A stretch of 64,000 bases of DNA from Megaustenia siamemsis (Eukaryota > Mollusca > Gastropoda > Stylommatophora > Ariophantidae): assembly GCA_032433765.1 (NCBI GenBank), contig JAVIAB010000008.1, positions 44,003,097 to 44,067,096 of the forward strand, read 5' to 3'. Numbering within the stretch: the first letter of the stretch is position 1; every line of letters begins with the position of its first letter. This document shows positions 10,137 through 17,029 of this stretch, piece after piece. Position numbers and translations under genes: made by a program. Under the pieces are notes generated by a model that saw only the letters and a program-made list of their open reading frames with translations, did no database searches and was not told the origin of the DNA.

Positions 10137-10147
10137 GATACACTACT
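10137..10147. other. Putative right terminus of the PolB-bearing element
   Basis: The sequence reads GATACACTACT and is followed by CATGACCCAGG. In the paralogous segment at 40076 the CATGACCCAGG host sequence is preceded by unrelated bases, so 10147/10148 is a breakpoint. The end resembles the CCTATACTACT terminus of the intact element at 20964-20974. Confidence 0.55.
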
Positions 10148-10718
10148 CATGACCCAGGCGGGCCCTCCACTCTTAAAGTGTCAAAAAGTTAAACGGCCAA
10201 AACACGTACCCGACAGTCTTTTTTTAATGATCAGATTGCCTTTTGCTGCGAAGCTGTATACAGAGGGTTCCCTATTACTAAAAGATATGATTCCTTGTTG
10301 CCTATCAAATATCAGAAATATGTATTGCATTTATTAAGTGGGTACATTAAAATTGGTCTTATAGTTTTTGCGTTTTGCCTACCGAATGATCCATATCAAC
10401 AATTCTCATGAAGGGACGTTAAAATATAAGCGGATGGTAACAGATTTGAACTCGAATGGTACTAATCAATTTTATTTTAAAATCTGTAATTAATTGGCAA
10501 CCACAATCTTAAATATGTATGTTAATTAATATATTAATGTTATATTTGTATAGTTAATTTGTTTTCTACAACATCAAAATATCAAATATTAGGATATCAG
10601 TAAGTCTTCTTGGGCTTTAATGTTTGCTTAGATTAAAGTTTCCCGCATGTATATCTGGCCTTGAAGTATACCCTCATTATTGTCTAGATTAATGCTTCCC
10701 GTATGTATATCTAGCCTT

Positions 10719-10724
10719 GAAGTA
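10719..10724 (+). repeat. Target-site duplication, left copy (GAAGTA)
   Basis: GAAGTA directly precedes the AG terminus of the element and recurs at 20975-20980. Six-base target duplications are the established length for Polintons/Mavericks. The paralogous empty site near 41010-41022 has one AAAGTATACCCTC. Confidence 0.9.
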
Positions 10725-10768
10725 AGTAGTATAGGTGGCTGTGAACTCAACAGAAAAGTGGAATAACA

Positions 10769-10831
10769 TGCACCGAAATACAATAGATTTGGCACCGACT
10801 TTGCACCGACTTTGCACCAAAACGGTGCAAA
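10769..10831. promoter_or_regulatory. Iteron-like cluster near the left terminus
   Basis: Three 11-bp direct repeats of (T/G)GCACCGACTT start near 10790, 10801 and 10812; the last is followed by the palindrome TGCACCAAAACGGTGCA, and a further GCACCG lies at 10770. The cluster is 45-105 bp from the element end and is mirrored at 20868-20930. Spaced short repeats at the ends of mobile or viral DNA commonly bind an integrase or replication protein; that role is inferred. Confidence 0.55.
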
Positions 10832-10865
10832 AAAAAAAAATATTTTTTTTTTTCGAATTCGCGAT

Positions 10866-10931
10866 TTTTTCGAACTTCATAATTTTTTTTTGGGGGGGGG
10901 AATTTTTTTTTGGGGGGGAATTTTTTTTTGG
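10866..10931. repeat. Alternating poly(T)/poly(G) tract in the left TIR
   Basis: Three runs of T8-10 alternate with G7-9 and AA spacers. The mirror tract at 20768-20833 differs only by run lengths. Runs of G could form quadruplex structures on one strand. Confidence 0.85.
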
Positions 10932-10958
10932 TGTTCGTCAGTTTGTCGAAATGGTTCA

Positions 10959-11050
10959 CTGAGAGCTTAACTCAGGTAAATTCAATAGAGACTCGGTGCT
11001 AATCCGGTGATCGCGCTCCGTGTCCAGTGATCGCCTCGCTCGTGTGTTAG
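10959..11050 (+). repeat. TIR-internal direct repeat, copy 1
   Basis: About 92 bp starting CTGAGAGCTTAAC and ending CTCGTGTGTTAG; it repeats at 11279-11370 with a few changes. It contains two related GTGATCG(C/T)C words. The second TIR carries both copies in inverted order. Confidence 0.9.
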
Positions 11051-11162
11051 ATGAAAATGAAAGAGTATTTTAAAAGAGTATGTGAAAGTAAACAGAATTA
11101 TTTAAAAATATGTATTTGTGAAAGTAAACTCAGAATTATTAAAAATAATAAAAAAAAACAGT

Positions 11163-11215
11163 CTCCCTTCAGGATTCGAACACGGGTCTACTACGTGACA
11201 GGGCAACATGTAAAA
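11163..11215 (-). repeat. tRNA-like fragment inside the TIR
   Basis: The minus strand reads GACCCGTGTTCGAATCCTGA, which fits a tRNA B box (GGTTCGANTCC). No complete cloverleaf was found. It may be the remnant of a SINE caught in the TIR or an internal pol III promoter. Mirrored in the right TIR near 20484-20536. Confidence 0.4.
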
Positions 11216-11278
11216 AAAAAAAATGCTGACAAGCAATAACATTGAAAGGTTAGTTTTGTCGAACGGTCTCCTGTGTTT

Positions 11279-11370
11279 CTGAGAGCTTAACCGCAGGTAA
11301 ATTCAATAGAGACTCGGTGCTAATCCGGTGATCGTCGCTCCGTGTCCGGTGATCGCCTCGCTCGTGTTAG
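11279..11370 (+). repeat. TIR-internal direct repeat, copy 2
   Basis: Second copy of the 92-bp repeat at 10959-11050. The two copies are followed by related GTGAAAGAGTATTTTAAAAGAG sequence, so a unit of about 320 bp was probably duplicated. Confidence 0.9.
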
Positions 11371-11936
11371 AAATTTGTGAAAGAGTATTTTAAAAGAGTA
11401 TGTGATAAATAAAAAATACGAAATGTTTCAAAACGTTAAGAAATATAGTTAAATGTGATAAAACTGATTTTTTTAAAAAGGCGAAATAATAAAAACTATG
11501 AAAAAAATAAGTTAACATACTGACGGAAAACTGTATGTTAAGTCAAGAAACTGGAATGACATGGCAGCTTTTGTTGACTGGGCTAGTGGTACTTGAGGAA
11601 TGCTATTGTTAGGAAAAATCGCTTACAAGGAATCGTGGTCATTGTTAGGAAAATATGCTGACGGTCATTGTTAGGCTCCGTGTTTAGAGTTAAAGTTAGG
11701 TAGAGGCATGTCGGGGACAGCGGTTCTAAAAGGGGGTATCTCGCGGGTCGGATGGCGGGTCGTCGTGCGGGTGGGGAAAGGTGCCTTTATTGGTTATCAT
11801 CATGTGTGGGTATTAGGCAACAGGAGGCGACATGTAAAAAAAAATGCTGACAAGCAATTATTAGTATCGTTAGCATCATGTATTCTGACCTTCCCTCCTT
11901 GTTTTCTAACACAACTTCCTAGATTTCTGACCATGC

Positions 11937-12222
11937 CCCTCAACATTCCCCTTCATGTGCCTACTATCATCATGTGCCTCAACACTATCACCATGTCCCT
12001 CAACACTATCATGTGCCACCCTCAACATCCCCCTTCCTACTATCAGCATGTGCCTCAACACTATCATCATCATGTGCCACCCTCAACACTATCATCATCA
12101 TCATGTGCCTCAACACTATCATCATCATGTGCCACCCTCAACACTATCATCATCATGTGCCATCCTCAACATCATCATCATGTGCCTCAACACCACCCTT
12201 CATATCATCAAGCCACACAAAG

Positions 12223-12253
<31 letters not shown>
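11937..12253. repeat. CATCATGTGCC minisatellite and (CT)n microsatellite in the left TIR
   Basis: Units of CTCAACACTATCATCATCATGTGCC-type sequence (described here by their words CTCAACA, CTATCATCATC, ATGTGCCACC) repeat imperfectly over 11937-12200 and are followed by a CT run. All three frames stay open through the array, which creates long spurious frames. The right TIR has the same array with a shorter CT run. Confidence 0.85.
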
Positions 12254-12264
<11 letters not shown>

Positions 12265-12307
12265 TTCATGGTAAACCAAAACAAAACTCGTTCTATATTT
12301 TCACAAC

Positions 12308-12313
12308 TTTATT
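12308..12313 (-). terminator. Poly(A) signal AATAAA for the PC4-like gene, within TIR
   Basis: AATAAA on the minus strand lies 32 bp after the stop codon of the PC4-like gene. The identical signal in the other TIR (19387-19392) serves the opposite transcription unit. Confidence 0.55.
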
Positions 12314-12344
12314 ATTAATACAACAAATTTACGACACATATATA

Positions 12345-13031
12345 TTACTGTCCGGTTGTTGATAATTTTAAGCGTCTGGGTTTCCTCCCTCCTGTTTTGG
12401 TGGTAGTGTTTGTTAAATGTCTATCAAACACTGGTGCATAGGAAGTGTCATTAGCCTTCAAAACACAACCGCCCTCCATTTTGACAAAACCTTGATCAAA
12501 GCTGGAATAGGTAATTGGTGACTCCGCTGAAACACCCGCGGCATTCATATTGGGTGCCGGATCTGTCGGCTGATTAACAAGAGCGAAGTTCCCCTGATTA
12601 ACAAAGGGGGGCGTGTAGTCGATGAGATTCGTGTTAACAAGAGATGGTATGTAGTTTTGGTGGTTAACGACAGGCGGCGTGTAGTTGATCTGATTAATGA
12701 GAGGTGGCGTGTAGCTGATCTGGTTAACAACAGGCGGTGTGTAGTTGAGGTTAGCATAAGCGGTTAAAATTTCCTCTCGCATCTCGACTAACGTGATAAA
12801 TTCCTCTCTCGATAGTGTTATCCCAGTTCTGGTAGGAAACTTAAAAAAACTATCACCGCTATATGTCCTTATATTTATCAATGGTCTGTTACGAAAAACA
12901 CAAACCGAGACTGCCTTAACGCCATCTTTAGACAATGGAACTACAGTCTCATTTCCACGTGACATAAATATGCGCTGATCACTGAGATCAAACGAAATTG
13001 GCGTATTCAAGCTACACGACTCCATATTCAA
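12345..13031 (-). CDS. PC4-like (p15 coactivator) ssDNA-binding domain protein with YTPP repeats, 228 aa
   Basis: Residues about 14-85 fit the PC4/Sub1 fold: FDLSDQRIFMS, then VKAVSVCVFRNRPLINIRTY (the beta strands where PC4 has a V.DF.GK..IDIREY pattern), then TRTGITLSREEFITLVE, which matches the PC4 signature GRKGISL....W..L. After a helix, residues about 95-150 form five degenerate repeats of the type NYTPPVVNQ. The C-terminal tail is basic (GGRKPRRLKL) and its last 11 codons lie inside the TIR. PC4 proteins bind single-stranded DNA and activate transcription. Here it could act in replication, in late transcription, or as a capsid-packaged protein. Start chosen at the second-in-frame N-terminal ATG cluster (MNMES). 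It is divergent from the nine-gene block. The fold call is by eye. Confidence 0.65.
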   Translation of the reverse strand: MNMESCSLNTPISFDLSDQRIFMSRGNETVVPLSKDGVKAVSVCVFRNRPLINIRTYSGDSFFKFPTRTGITLSREEFITLVEMREEILTAYANLNYTPPVVNQISYTPPLINQINYTPPVVNHQNYIPSLVNTNLIDYTPPFVNQGNFALVNQPTDPAPNMNAAGVSAESPITYSSFDQGFVKMEGGCVLKANDTSYAPVFDRHLTNTTTKTGGRKPRRLKLSTTGQ

Positions 13032-13440
13032 AGAAAAAACAAACCACCTGGCAACAGACGTTGGTTATGTGTGTGTACACTGCTCGACTGGGGGGTTTTT
13101 ATACCCGTTTATCGGGTCGAGGACCGTCTATTTATAGCAGCTAACGCAATACGTTATCAGGCGTGGTAATCAGTCGTGTTGCGACATGTTCAGTGACCTC
13201 TGGAAGTGACCCAATAGGGGGTGATGTGTGGGGAAATATGATGCGTGTAACAATTCGGTCTCAGGTAATGCGGCTTGAGACTAGGAAACTCCTCCTCCTC
13301 CCCCTGTAGTGTTTATATAGGTTGTGGATTTTAAAAATAGGTGTTAGTTGAAGAGGGGGAAACCTCGCGCGCTGACCTAAAATCACTCGTTGTTATTTTC
13401 GTCGGGGGCGTAATCACTAAAGTTAGTAGCACTTGTGAGG
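13032..13440. promoter_or_regulatory. Bidirectional promoter region between PC4-like gene and virion gene block
   Basis: The only sizeable spacer in the element's coding part. A minus-strand TATA-like TATAAAAA at 13096-13103 lies about 65 bp before the PC4-like ATG; a plus-strand TATATAG at 13314-13320 lies about 120 bp before the ATPase ATG at 13441. No other promoter-sized gap exists in the plus-strand block, so one promoter probably drives several genes. TATA positions are seen; their use is inferred. Confidence 0.55.
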
Positions 13441-14057
13441 ATGGATCCCCGATGGAATCATCCCTTCACAGCTCTGATAGCCGGTCCTACCGGGTGTGGG
13501 AAAACGGTATTTGTGCAAAAGTTTATACAGAACCTTCACGAGCTAGCTGTCCCCGTACCGGAGGAAGTTATATGGTGTTATGGGGAATGGCAGCCGATAT
13601 ACGAGACTATGGGGTCAGTGAGATTTATCGAGGGTCTACCAGACGTCGATAAATTGGAAGGTGGTAAGAAGAGAAGACTGATCGTCATCGATGACTTGAT
13701 GTCTGAGACGGACGAGCGGGTAACAAAATTATTCACCAAAGGTAGTCATCACAGAGATATTAGTGTGATGTACATTGTTCAAAATCTATTCGGAAAAAAT
13801 AAAGAACATCGAACCATAAGTCTCAATACGCACTATTTAGTCCTTTTCAAGAACCCGAGAGACGGGAGTCAAATTATGAATCTGGGTAAACAAATGTACC
13901 CGGTCGGGTGGGGTACCTCCAAGATAGTTTTAAGGACGCGACAGCGACTCCTCACGGTTATTTGTTGGTCGATCTTCGTCAGGACACACTTGATAATCTT
14001 AGGTTGAGAACAAAAATATTCCCGGGGGAGAGACAAATCGTCTACGTGCCAAAGTAG
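13441..14057 (+). CDS. FtsK/HerA-type (A32-like) genome-packaging ATPase, one frameshift near 13905
   Basis: Residues 15-22 are Walker A (GPTGCGKT); Walker B is RLIVIDDLM with Asp84-Asp85; GSHHRDISVMYIVQNLF carries the following sensor motif; FKNPRDGSQ precedes the C-terminal part. The frame from 13441 runs to 14007, but comparison with the other element shows that after KQMYP the coding frame changes by one missing base near 13905, and the proper C-terminus (ending YVPK) continues to TAG at 14055-14057. The protein would power DNA packaging into the procapsid. Full length would be about 205 residues, in line with the 203-residue equivalent at 6462-7072. The shift is either a real mutation or an assembly error. 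Confidence 0.9.
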
Positions 14058-14063
14058 AGAATC

Positions 14064-14390
14064 ATGTGTGATGAAGCACTTAGACGGCACGGTGAAATGT
14101 TGAAATGTATGCGCGCCGCCTCGCCGAGCGGTTTGAGAGCCATATTAAAAACAGCCTCTCCCAAACTCATTAACTTTTTGTGCGAGTGTTGTCATAACAT
14201 ATTAAAAGGTAATGTTAGACTCACTCAGCGACAGAAGTGCGAGCTACGTCGACACAAGAACAAGTTGAGACTTCTCACTAAAAAGAAACCGAATCTTAAG
14301 CGGCGGAAAGAGATTCTACAAACCGGTGGGTTTATAGGTGCTTTGCTCCGTCCTATATTAAGTATTCTCGGTGGAGTACTAGGTGCGTAA
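14064..14390 (+). CDS. Small basic virion-core-like protein, 108 aa
   Basis: It begins MCDEALRRHGEML, has an FLCECCHNILKGN segment (residues about 42-54), a strongly basic helix with KCELRRHKNKLR and KKKPNLKRRKE, and a C-terminal hydrophobic segment GGFIGALLRPILSILGG. The basic body with a glycine-rich hydrophobic end recurs in Polinton/adintovirus-type elements beside the ATPase and fits a DNA-binding core or membrane-active virion peptide. Six bases separate it from the ATPase stop and two from the next gene. A homologue with two stops lies at 6133-6456. Exact role unknown. Confidence 0.75.
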   Translation: MCDEALRRHGEMLKCMRAASPSGLRAILKTASPKLINFLCECCHNILKGNVRLTQRQKCELRRHKNKLRLLTKKKPNLKRRKEILQTGGFIGALLRPILSILGGVLGA

Positions 14391-14392
14391 CA

Positions 14393-14857
14393 ATGGCCAA
14401 AAAAATGATTTTGGTGGATCCTCGATTCCTCGAGGGTCTTAAACAGACTACTACCACGTCGTATAGCCCACCCGAGGCGATCGGTGACAACTTGAGAGAT
14501 TTAGATGATGAAATGCAACGTATCCTATTCCGCGATGATTTAGCACCCGCCGATAAGGCCAGAGTGTACCAACGTGCCCTGCATCAATATTTAACTAGAT
14601 TGGAGCAGTATAAACGACGCTCATTGGGCTCGGTCGATCTCATTCAACACAACACGGCAACAGAAAAAACACATTCCCCACCAACACCATCATTCGAGCT
14701 ATCACCAGAGCAGACCAAGACACCACCACCACCACCAGCGGAAACCCCAAAGGTAGGTAATGAAACCACTCCGCCCGTAGCCACGTATAAACTGAGACCT
14801 AAAAAAAGAAAGAGCGGAATCCCAACACCAAAATGGGAACGGTGGAGAAAATATTGA
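14393..14857 (+). CDS. Conserved Polinton-type protein with VDPR motif, 154 aa
   Basis: N-terminus MAKKMILVDPRFLEG, then two predicted helices (LDDEMQRILFRDD and KARVYQRALHQYLTRLEQY, residues about 38-78), a Pro-rich low-complexity linker (about 95-120, including PPPPP) and a basic tail (RPKKRKS) ending in WERWRKY. The first half is well conserved with the copy at 5667-6129. The last 25 bp overlap the integrase start in another frame, an overlap also present in the older element. Proteins with this N-terminus recur in animal Polinton-like elements but have no assigned function. Confidence 0.8.
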   Translation: MAKKMILVDPRFLEGLKQTTTTSYSPPEAIGDNLRDLDDEMQRILFRDDLAPADKARVYQRALHQYLTRLEQYKRRSLGSVDLIQHNTATEKTHSPPTPSFELSPEQTKTPPPPPAETPKVGNETTPPVATYKLRPKKRKSGIPTPKWERWRKY

Positions 14858-15903
14858 GACGTCGTTACTTTGACCCTAGTCGACCAGGGGCGTATAGTGG
14901 TGCAACGGCCCTGCAACGTAACACCAAACTGGGACTCGCAAAGATCAAACAATGGCTGAGTCATCAGGATACCTATACCCTTCATAAACCAATTCGTCGT
15001 AGATTTGAAAGGCGTCCCATTATAACGAGTGGCCTCCAACAGCAATATCAGGCAGACCTAATCGATTTAAGACATTTGAAAAAACACAACGATGGATATT
15101 CCTATTTGGTTTCTTGCGTGGACGTTTTCAGTAAATTCGCGTGGTCTGTACCGATACGAACCAAAACGGGGAAATCCTTAGTGGAAGCCGTCGGTAAGAT
15201 ATTTCTCGATGGGAAACCGGCGAGTTTTCAAACGGATAAGGGGTCAGAGTTTCTGAACAGAACATTTCAGAAATTCCTCGCTGACAACAACGTTCACTTT
15301 TTCACTACGCAGAACGAAGATATCAAGGCCGCCGTGGTGGAACGCTTTAATAGGACTCTGAAACAACGGATGTGGCGATATTTCACGAAATCCAATAAGT
15401 TGTCTTATGTCCGAGTCCTCCCCGCCCTACTTCGAAGTTATAACCATTCGTATCACAGAAGTATAAAAATGGCACCGGTCGACGTCAACGCAGACAATCA
15501 AGAACAGGTATGGAACACGTTGTATAATAGCAAACGTAACTTTAAATTTGAAAGACCCCTGTACAAGCCCGGTGATCGAGTTAGACTGGTCCTGGGCAGA
15601 GCCAATTTTAAAAAGGGTTATGCCCCGGCTTGGACGGAGGAACTGTTTTCCATCAGTCGAGTAAATGAAACAAACCCCGTTACATATGTGTTGAAAGATG
15701 ATAAGGGCGATGAGATAGAGGGGTCATTCTACACACCGGAAATTCAAAAAGTTGGAGACAAACACGAGTACAGAATCGAGAGTGTCATAACCGAGCGTCG
15801 CACATCCTTTGCGCGAAAGGAGTGTTTAGTCAAATGGTTTGGGTACGATTCCTCATTTAACACTTGGATACCGTCCAAGGACATTGTCAGATACAAAAAC
15901 TAG
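14833..15903 (+). CDS. Retroviral-type DDE integrase with C-terminal chromodomain, 356 aa
   Basis: The catalytic triad is Asp75 (YQADLIDL), Asp135 (FQTDKGSEF) and Glu170 (AAVVERFNRTL), with the D135-E170 spacing typical of DD35E integrases. The sequence NDGYSYLVSCVDVFSKFAW follows the first Asp, as in Polinton and Ty3-like integrases. An SH3-like region (PLYKPGDRVRLVLGRANFKK) follows at about 237-256. The C-terminal 45 residues (ESVITE...ECLVKWFGYDSSFNTWIP) form a chromodomain, which in other integrases steers insertion to marked chromatin. No clear HHCC zinc finger is visible. It inserts the element and makes 6-bp target duplications. Start chosen at 14833 by homology to the other element. 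Confidence 0.93.
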   Translation: MGTVEKILRRRYFDPSRPGAYSGATALQRNTKLGLAKIKQWLSHQDTYTLHKPIRRRFERRPIITSGLQQQYQADLIDLRHLKKHNDGYSYLVSCVDVFSKFAWSVPIRTKTGKSLVEAVGKIFLDGKPASFQTDKGSEFLNRTFQKFLADNNVHFFTTQNEDIKAAVVERFNRTLKQRMWRYFTKSNKLSYVRVLPALLRSYNHSYHRSIKMAPVDVNADNQEQVWNTLYNSKRNFKFERPLYKPGDRVRLVLGRANFKKGYAPAWTEELFSISRVNETNPVTYVLKDDKGDEIEGSFYTPEIQKVGDKHEYRIESVITERRTSFARKECLVKWFGYDSSFNTWIPSKDIVRYKN

Positions 15904-15905
15904 AG

Positions 15906-16214
15906 ATGCGAGAAGAAGTAGAAGAAGAAGAAGTGGTAACTTTTGGTGGAGAGCCCGATTTGCGAGCCGTAAACTCGGGAGTCGGGAGAGACGGCGAATC
16001 GCGCTGGTGGGGGTCGATGTTTGGGAAACTATCCCCCTACTTAGAACTTGTCTTTATTTGTCAAGTGGTAGTTATATATACAGTTGTAGCGGTCTCGCTG
16101 TTCAATCTGACCACCGAAAAGGCAGACGCGAAGGAGGGAAAACTGTGGATAGCCCTACTGAGCAGCTGTTTGGGTTACATGCTACCGAATCCAAACTTGG
16201 AGAGGCGACGGTGA
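15906..16214 (+). CDS. Small membrane protein with two hydrophobic segments, 102 aa
   Basis: The acidic N-terminus (MREEVEEEEVV) is followed by a membrane segment (about residues 44-66, LVFICQVVVIYTVVAVSLF), the conserved FNLT, a short charged loop, a second hydrophobic stretch (LWIALLSSCLGYMLP) and the end LPNPNLERRR. The 55-aa homologue at 4286-4453 shares everything from the membrane segment on, so the acidic extension is the variable part. ATG lies 3 bp after the integrase stop. A virion-membrane or viroporin-like role would suit but is speculative. Confidence 0.7.
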   Translation: MREEVEEEEVVTFGGEPDLRAVNSGVGRDGESRWWGSMFGKLSPYLELVFICQVVVIYTVVAVSLFNLTTEKADAKEGKLWIALLSSCLGYMLPNPNLERRR

Positions 16215-16231
16215 AACGAGTGAAAAAAAAA

Positions 16232-17029
16232 ATGAGTTTTTATGTCACCCTGCCCAGCAACGCATCTATGGAACTTTTTAAGGATAATAACCCAGGCCAC
16301 TTTTTCGTTAAACTCCCTCAGACCATTGACATTTCGACGCAGTATGAGATCGCGCTGGTGGAGATACAGTTTCCGCTAAATTATTTCAATGTAATAGAGG
16401 GTGATGTCTGGATTCGCTACGAATCTCTCGATAACGACGATATTTGCGACGCCAGATTTTATTTCAACGTGACATTGGAGCCCGGGTTATACACGAAACC
16501 CGATGCGTTCATCGGCGCGTTGAACGCGTCGATCGTAAAAGCGGAGGATGAGTCGTACAGGGGAGTGAAAGGGAAAAAAATGAGATTCATTTACGCAAAA
16601 GAGGTGAATAAAGCCATCTTGAAACTTTACGAAAAAGGAGTCAGTGTTACCATAAGCGACACTTTGAAAAACATGTTAGCCTTCCCCACGACCTCAATAT
16701 CAGACACGGCTCCCGATATCTTCAGCGTGGGTGTAATGGACTTGGAAAGTGTTGCGAAGAATGTCTACGTCTACTGCGATCTCGTTTCCCCCAGACCGGT
16801 CGGGGATGTGATGGTGCCTCTCCTCAGGAGCGTGCCTGTTCTCAATAGAAATCACACCTCGGTGTTTCAGATCTACGATAAGCCTCACTACCTACCCCTG
16901 AGTAGATTTTCCTTCGATACCGTCGAGATCCTTTTAGCCAACGAACACGGAAAAACCATTCCATTCACCAGCGGGACGTCGGTGCTAACGGTACACTTTC
17001 GAGTCAAGAAGCATCTCGAGCTGGTATAA
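16232..17029 (+). CDS. Penton-like (minor) capsid protein, 265 aa
   Basis: A longer in-frame ORF begins at 15839, but it overlaps the integrase and membrane-protein genes; the ATG at 16232 (MSFYVTLPSNASM) matches the start of the homologue at 4280. Conserved points are VKLPQTIDI, IALVEIQFP, GDVWIRYE, VTISDTLKNMLAFP, IYDKPHYLPLSRFSF and the end VHFRVKKHLELV. This family of about 260 residues is found in animal Polinton/adintovirus elements next to the major capsid gene; a single jelly-roll penton role is inferred from context. Its TAA stop overlaps the next ATG (TAATG at 17027-17031). Confidence 0.75.
   Translation: MSFYVTLPSNASMELFKDNNPGHFFVKLPQTIDISTQYEIALVEIQFPLNYFNVIEGDVWIRYESLDNDDICDARFYFNVTLEPGLYTKPDAFIGALNASIVKAEDESYRGVKGKKMRFIYAKEVNKAILKLYEKGVSVTISDTLKNMLAFPTTSISDTAPDIFSVGVMDLESVAKNVYVYCDLVSPRPVGDVMVPLLRSVPVLNRNHTSVFQIYDKPHYLPLSRFSFDTVEILLANEHGKTIPFTSGTSVLTVHFRVKKHLELV

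Larger units (their letters stand above)
1..10147 (-). mobile_element. Decayed PolB-bearing Polinton/adintovirus-like element, left end outside window
   Basis: The minus strand holds, in order from the right, remnants of packaging ATPase, a small basic protein, a DPR-motif protein, integrase, a small membrane protein, penton-like and pVI/pX-like genes, then PolB. The ATPase-to-pVI/pX order is identical to that of the intact element at 10725-20974, but the sequences differ strongly and most genes are broken. No major capsid or protease gene is visible; the pVI/pX remnant stops abruptly at about 3222, so these genes were deleted or lie beyond the left edge. The right end is placed at 10147 because host sequence paralogous to 40076 onward resumes there and because the element side ends in ACTACT, like the ATACTACT end of the intact element. 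A 6-bp target duplication (CATGAC, 10148-10153) can only be tested with the missing left end. Confidence 0.75.
7431..10147. other. Non-coding right arm of the PolB-bearing element, probably including its terminal repeat
   Basis: This 2.7-kb stretch has no convincing gene. It holds a CA-rich microsatellite, tandem repeats between 8337 and about 8950, and an end at 10147 that reads ACACTACT. The large size agrees with the 1.66-kb terminal repeats of the neighbouring element, but the two sequences are not alike. The matching left arm is outside the window, so a terminal repeat cannot be proven. An open frame at 9094-9384 on the minus strand has no recognisable domain. Confidence 0.45.
10725..12380 (+). 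repeat. Left terminal inverted repeat, 1656 bp
   Basis: It is the reverse complement of 19320-20974. From the outer end inward it contains an 11-bp iteron-like cluster, an alternating T/G homopolymer tract, two direct repeats of about 92 bp, two copies of ACATGTAAAAAAAA...ATGCTGACAAGCAA, a CATCATGTGCC minisatellite, a CT microsatellite and a poly(A) signal. The inner edge lies inside the 3' end of the PC4-like gene: shared sequence stops after AAGCGTCTGGG at 12380. Confidence 0.95.

Noticed and set aside
9797..10138. 113-codon plus-strand frame
   Set aside because: Low-complexity, Thr/His-rich translation with no motif, at the very end of the old element.
10148..10153. CATGAC as a proven target duplication of the old element
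   Set aside because: Only the right flank is in the window; it stays a hypothesis.
11708..12362. Three overlapping open frames in the left TIR, mirrored at 19338-19942
   Set aside because: They are produced by the CATCATGTGCC minisatellite, are His/Ser-rich in every frame and show no domain.
15839..16231. Long N-terminal extension of the penton-like frame (396 codons)
   Set aside because: It overlaps the integrase end and the membrane-protein gene, and the homologue at 4280 starts at the same MSFY position as the ATG at 16232.
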